From the NCBI RefSeq assembly GCF_001425305.1, contig NZ_LMEE01000003.1:310001-374000 (forward strand): a stretch of DNA of 64,000 nt, in the 5' to 3' direction. Position 1 is the stretch's first letter; every line of letters begins with the position of its first letter. A program made the translations under genes and the position numbers. Positions 60,996 through 64,000 of the stretch are shown one piece after another. Under the pieces are notes generated by a model, which ran no database searches, had not been told where the DNA came from, and saw only the letters and a list, made by a program, of their open reading frames with translations. This stretch comes from Phenylobacterium sp. Root1290. GTDB taxonomy: Bacteria; Pseudomonadota; Alphaproteobacteria; Caulobacterales; Caulobacteraceae.

Positions 60996-62873
60996 TCAGC
61001 CCGCCCAGGCTCCGGCGAGGATCTCGGCGATCAGGTCGGGCTGCTGCAGATGGACGAGGCGGCCGGCGTCGGCGAGGGTCACGACCCGGCATCCTGGCCA
61101 GGCGTCCTGCAGCGGCGGCAGCGAGTCCGCCGGACTGTAGAGCGGATCCTGGAGGCCGCAGACGATGGTGATGGCGCGGCCGTCGTCCAGCCTGTCCACC
61201 GTCTCGGCCGGTTCGGTCCTGGCCACGGCGATGAAGCCAGCCCCGCCTTGCATGGCGCTGAGCTGGGAGGAGCGGACGTAGGCGGCGCGGACCTCGGGAT
61301 CGGCCAGGGTGGCGCGGTCCACGGCGCTGGCCTGAAGCGACTTCAGAGCGAGGCGCTCGACGATGGCGGCCGAGGCGTTTCGGCTGAGATAGCGGGCGAG
61401 GCCGTCGATCAGCCATGGGGTCGCGTAGACCAGCCCCTTGACCTGGCCGGCCAGACCGCCGCGTCGGCGGTCGGCGCTGGCCGGCGGTTCGGGATTGAGG
61501 ACGACCGCGCCGCGCACCCTGTTCGCATGGCGGGCGAGCAGCCGGGAGACCACCAGCCCGGCGTTGCGGGCCAGGACGGAGGCGGTGGGCAGATCCAGGG
61601 CGTCCATCACATCGACCAGATCCTGGGCCGACTGGACGAGGTAGTCGCCCTCGACCATGTCGGTCAGACCAAAGCCGGGGCGGTCCAAGGCGATCGGCCG
61701 CAACCCATTGCCCTGCAACGCGCGCACGAAGGATTGCGGATTGTGGCGTCCCGTCGTGGCGGTGTGGAGGATCAGCACTGGCGCGGCGCCGGGAGGGCCG
61801 TGGTCGGCGATGGCGATGCGGCCCCGCCGCCCCTGGCGCGCGATCAGCTTCAGCGGCTCGCCGACATCATGGGCGAAGCTGATCTCGGTGGCGCAGACCA
61901 TGGCGTTGAGCAGGCGCAGTTCGCCGACCAGTCCGGCCAGGGCGGCGGCGCTGGCGACGGCGCAACTGCCGAAGACCGTCTTGAGCTCGGCCTTGACCAG
62001 ATGCTGGGAGATCCGCAGCCGCCGGCCGACGTCGGACCTCTCCAGGCCCTCGGCGACCAGGATGGCTGTGCGCGCCTGCCTGGGCGTCAGGCCGAACAGC
62101 TCGATCAGCCAGTGGTCGACGTCGCCGTGGGGCATCGTCTCGCCGGCGTGAACGGCGACGCAGAGGGCGACGAACTCCCCCTGCCTGCGGACGCCGGCCT
62201 TGCGCATCGCCGACTTGAGCGACTTGCGCGCGGTCTCATAGGCGACGCCGGCGGTCTGTGCGGCGAGCCGAAGGTCGCCGGTGCGAACCAGGCCGCCGGT
62301 CACGCGCGCCTCGAGCCCGGTCAGGCCCAGGCGCTGGGTGAAGGCCGTACTGCGGGCGCCGAGCAGTCCGGCCGGCGCGCAGGCGACGACCACGTGGCTG
62401 ACGGCGCCGGTCTCGATACGGCGGCGCACCGAGGCGGCGAGGGGCCAGCCGCGGGCCTGGTCGGCCGGCGCGGCGGCGACAGGGAAGACCCGGCCATCGG
62501 CGTCGGCCGCCAGGCAGATCCGCGCCCCGCCCGCCGGCCGGGGCGTCAAGGCGCCTCCAGGTCCGGCGAGCTTCCAGGCCTCGAAGCGTTCGTCCACCAG
62601 GTCGAGCGTCCCGTCGCGGCCGCAGGTCGCCGAGGCGAAGGTCTGGGGATCGATCACGATCGGTCCGCCGAGCGCCTTGGCGGGCGGGTCGCCCGGGCGG
62701 CTCTCGACCGTGCTGAGCAGATCGGCCGGAAGATCGTGCTCGGCTGCCGGGCGTGCGGTGAGCGGGTTCAAGAATCCAGGCGCCTTCGATGTGTGGCGCC
62801 CATGTCGCCAAGTCTTACCGCCCAACCGTCGCACAACACCGATCGCCGAGCCAAGCGGCGCGATCGCCCCCAA
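60996..62873 (-). CDS. Two LuxR-type HTH domains fused to an alpha/beta hydrolase-fold domain lacking the nucleophile
   Basis: A 625-residue protein. Residues ~70-185 look like a small sensor region. A first LuxR-type HTH is seen at ~185-245 (LTGLEARVTGGL, AGVAYETARKSLKSAMRKAG) and a second at ~265-325 (FGLTPRQARTAILVAEGL, RRLRISQHLVKAELKTVFG). From ~345 on there is an alpha/beta hydrolase fold: PVLILHTATTGR, LRPIALDRPGFGLTD. The nucleophile elbow reads ARNAG instead of G-x-S-x-G, while the Asp (GLQDPLY) and His (LVHLQQPD) remain. It is probably a ligand-sensing regulator rather than an enzyme. The start is uncertain. Confidence 0.8.
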   Translation of the reverse strand: MGAIAPLGSAIGVVRRLGGKTWRHGRHTSKAPGFLNPLTARPAAEHDLPADLLSTVESRPGDPPAKALGGPIVIDPQTFASATCGRDGTLDLVDERFEAWKLAGPGGALTPRPAGGARICLAADADGRVFPVAAAPADQARGWPLAASVRRRIETGAVSHVVVACAPAGLLGARSTAFTQRLGLTGLEARVTGGLVRTGDLRLAAQTAGVAYETARKSLKSAMRKAGVRRQGEFVALCVAVHAGETMPHGDVDHWLIELFGLTPRQARTAILVAEGLERSDVGRRLRISQHLVKAELKTVFGSCAVASAAALAGLVGELRLLNAMVCATEISFAHDVGEPLKLIARQGRRGRIAIADHGPPGAAPVLILHTATTGRHNPQSFVRALQGNGLRPIALDRPGFGLTDMVEGDYLVQSAQDLVDVMDALDLPTASVLARNAGLVVSRLLARHANRVRGAVVLNPEPPASADRRRGGLAGQVKGLVYATPWLIDGLARYLSRNASAAIVERLALKSLQASAVDRATLADPEVRAAYVRSSQLSAMQGGAGFIAVARTEPAETVDRLDDGRAITIVCGLQDPLYSPADSLPPLQDAWPGCRVVTLADAGRLVHLQQPDLIAEILAGAWAG

Positions 62874-62955
62874 ATGGGGAGGGGCGCCACGGAGGGTTGC
62901 GCCTAGTCGTCATGGTGCGGCTTTCGATCGGCCGCGCTTCAGGGGGACGGCTGGC

Positions 62956-63939
62956 ATGGTTCAACTCAATCGGCGCAGGATTTCGCTCGGGCTGATCGCC
63001 TCGGGGCTGGCGCCTCCGGCCGCCGCGCGGGCGCAGGGCGTCAAGTCGCAGCAGGCCGCCGCGATGGCGGGGGTCAACAACGTCGCCATGGGCAGCTTCA
63101 CCATCGCGTTCCTCACCGACCGGACCGACACCGCCCGCGCCGGCGGCGGGTTGATGGGCGGCGGGTTCGGCGGACGATCCACGGCCCGCAGCGCCCTGGA
63201 GGGCGTCAGCGACGCCGATTTCCAGCGCGTCACGGACGCGGCCTACGAGGACTTCCTGGGCCAGCTGCGCAAAGCCGGCTACGCGCCTGGCGACCGAGCG
63301 GCGGTGGTGGAGGCGTTCGGACGCAGCAACGCCGCGCCGCTGGAGAACGGGCTGGAGCGCGACGTCATTCTGGCCAGAGACTCTCGGGCCAAGGCGAAGG
63401 TGTTCTCGCCAAGCGCGATCGGAGGCGTCTGGCTGCCGAGAGAGGTGCTCGGCCAGATCAGCGCGCCGGGCTTCGCCGGCAACCGCAGCGCCATCGGCAT
63501 CAGCATGGGCGGCGCCAGCTATGCGCGTTCGAGCGGGCAGGCGGTGGTCAACGCCTTCTACATCGTCGACTTCGCCAATGCCGAGACCTATGGCGGCTGG
63601 TTCCGGAACAGCTCGGCGGTCTCGGTCAAGGCGGGCCTGGCGATCGTCCCGGAAGTGTCGAAGGTGTTCGCCTATGCGCCCAGCGGCCGCATCGCGATGG
63701 CGACGCTGTCGGAGCCTGTGGCGGTGGGCGGCGATTTCGGCACCTTCGACGACAGCACCACCGGCGGCCACAAGGCCGCGGAGTTCGCGGCGAACGCCAT
63801 CGGCGTGCTTGGCGGGGTCGGGACCAACTCCACGCGCCGTTACACGATGCGGGCGGAGCCGGAACGCTGGTCCGCCGGGGCTGTCGAACTGTCCAGTTCG
63901 GCGAGCAAGGTCCTGATCCAGGGCATGGGCGGCCGCTGA
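62956..63939 (+). CDS. Exported protein of unknown function
   Basis: A 327-residue protein with a twin-arginine-like N-terminus (NRRRISLGLIASG) and cleavage near AARA. The body is Gly/Ala/Ser-rich, with a predicted mixed fold (SFTIAFLTD, AIGISMGGASYARSSGQAVV, YIVDFANAETYGGWF). I recognise no family. GGGGGA stands ten bases before the ATG at 62956. It diverges from the HTH-hydrolase gene, so the two may share a promoter region. Confidence 0.75.
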   Translation: MVQLNRRRISLGLIASGLAPPAAARAQGVKSQQAAAMAGVNNVAMGSFTIAFLTDRTDTARAGGGLMGGGFGGRSTARSALEGVSDADFQRVTDAAYEDFLGQLRKAGYAPGDRAAVVEAFGRSNAAPLENGLERDVILARDSRAKAKVFSPSAIGGVWLPREVLGQISAPGFAGNRSAIGISMGGASYARSSGQAVVNAFYIVDFANAETYGGWFRNSSAVSVKAGLAIVPEVSKVFAYAPSGRIAMATLSEPVAVGGDFGTFDDSTTGGHKAAEFAANAIGVLGGVGTNSTRRYTMRAEPERWSAGAVELSSSASKVLIQGMGGR

Positions 63940-63948
63940 TCGCGGCGT

Positions 63949-63974
63949 CGGGCGGGAGGCGAACCTCCTGCCCG
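63949..63974. terminator. Hairpin between convergent genes at the right edge
   Basis: CGGGCGGGAGG and CCTCCTGCCCG form an 11-bp stem (one G-U) with a CGAA tetraloop, placed between the exported protein and a gene that appears to enter from the right. No T-run is seen on either side. Confidence 0.5.
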
Positions 63975-63978
63975 GCGC

Positions 63979-64000
63979 TTAGGCCATCTTGGCTTTCTTG
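63979..64000 (-). CDS. Possible 3' end of a minus-strand gene, cut by the window edge
   Basis: Reading leftwards from the edge, the last codons would be Lys-Lys-Ala-Lys-Met-Ala and a TAA stop at 63979-63981, just before the hairpin at 63949-63974. The basic tail and the hairpin position suggest a real gene end, but too little is visible to name it. Confidence 0.35.

Overview
The window is GC-rich chromosomal DNA from an alphaproteobacterium, most likely a Caulobacteraceae member (Caulobacter/Phenylobacterium type). The reasons are two large TonB-dependent receptors beside a FecI/FecR pair, an HWE-family histidine kinase, a CarD-type regulator near a 7Fe ferredoxin and a SUV3-like helicase, aerobic cobaltochelatase subunits CobS and CobT, and a dense layout with many 4-base stop/start overlaps. 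I see no transposase, phage gene, CRISPR array, rRNA or plasmid replication gene. One tRNA is present, tRNA-Arg(CCU). This is inference from gene content; the species cannot be named from the sequence alone.

Layout. 0.1-5.9 kb: a membrane glycosylation cluster with a HAD-UbiA prenyltransferase resembling decaprenyl-phosphate phosphoribosyltransferase, two GT87-type proteins and a further large membrane protein. 6.1-14.9 kb: an HU protein, then an STN-type TonB receptor with its FecR anti-sigma and FecI sigma factor, divergent from a second TonB receptor followed by a periplasmic glycerophosphodiesterase. 15.0-20.6 kb: an ABC-F ATPase, tRNA-Arg, a DctA carrier, an HWE kinase with a response regulator, and a CAP-domain protein. 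20.6-28.8 kb: an alpha/beta hydrolase, carD, fdxA, a penicillin-acylase-like enzyme, a pseudouridine synthase, an Hsp15-like S4 protein and a SUV3-like helicase. 29-34.5 kb: a DUF885 protein and a TetR-controlled efflux operon (HlyD, ATPase, permease) with a perfect 20-bp palindromic operator. 34.6-36.2 kb: a hairpin-dense non-coding stretch, an OmpA lipoprotein and rpmB (L28).

36.4-46.3 kb: a phytase-like lipoprotein, cobT, an MgtC/DUF4010 protein whose best start appears to be AUU, a YCII protein, a DUF1328 membrane peptide with its ribosome site in a hairpin, a DUF3089 lipase-like protein, a CHASE4-type hybrid kinase and cobS. 46.5-53.8 kb: a TauD dioxygenase, an orphan gene, a VOC protein, an exported 2H phosphoesterase, a divergent four-gene phospholipid module (YnbA-like transferase, small membrane protein, CdsA-like enzyme, PlsC-like enzyme) and a DmdC-like acyl-CoA dehydrogenase. 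54-59.7 kb: an exported oxidation operon (carboxymuconolactone-decarboxylase-like protein, cupin, PaoA, PaoB, PaoC) followed by a LysR regulator; the upstream regions of the operon and of the regulator share a 9-base motif. 59.7-64 kb: a GFA zinc protein, an unknown membrane protein, a protein with two LuxR-type HTH domains fused to an alpha/beta hydrolase domain lacking its nucleophile, and an exported protein of unknown function.

The most promising items for follow-up are the HTH-hydrolase fusion, the LysR/periplasmic aldehyde oxidase regulon, the polyprenyl-phosphate-sugar glycosylation cluster, the hairpin array before the OmpA lipoprotein and the AUU start. All assignments were made by reading motifs and gene order; no database search was run.
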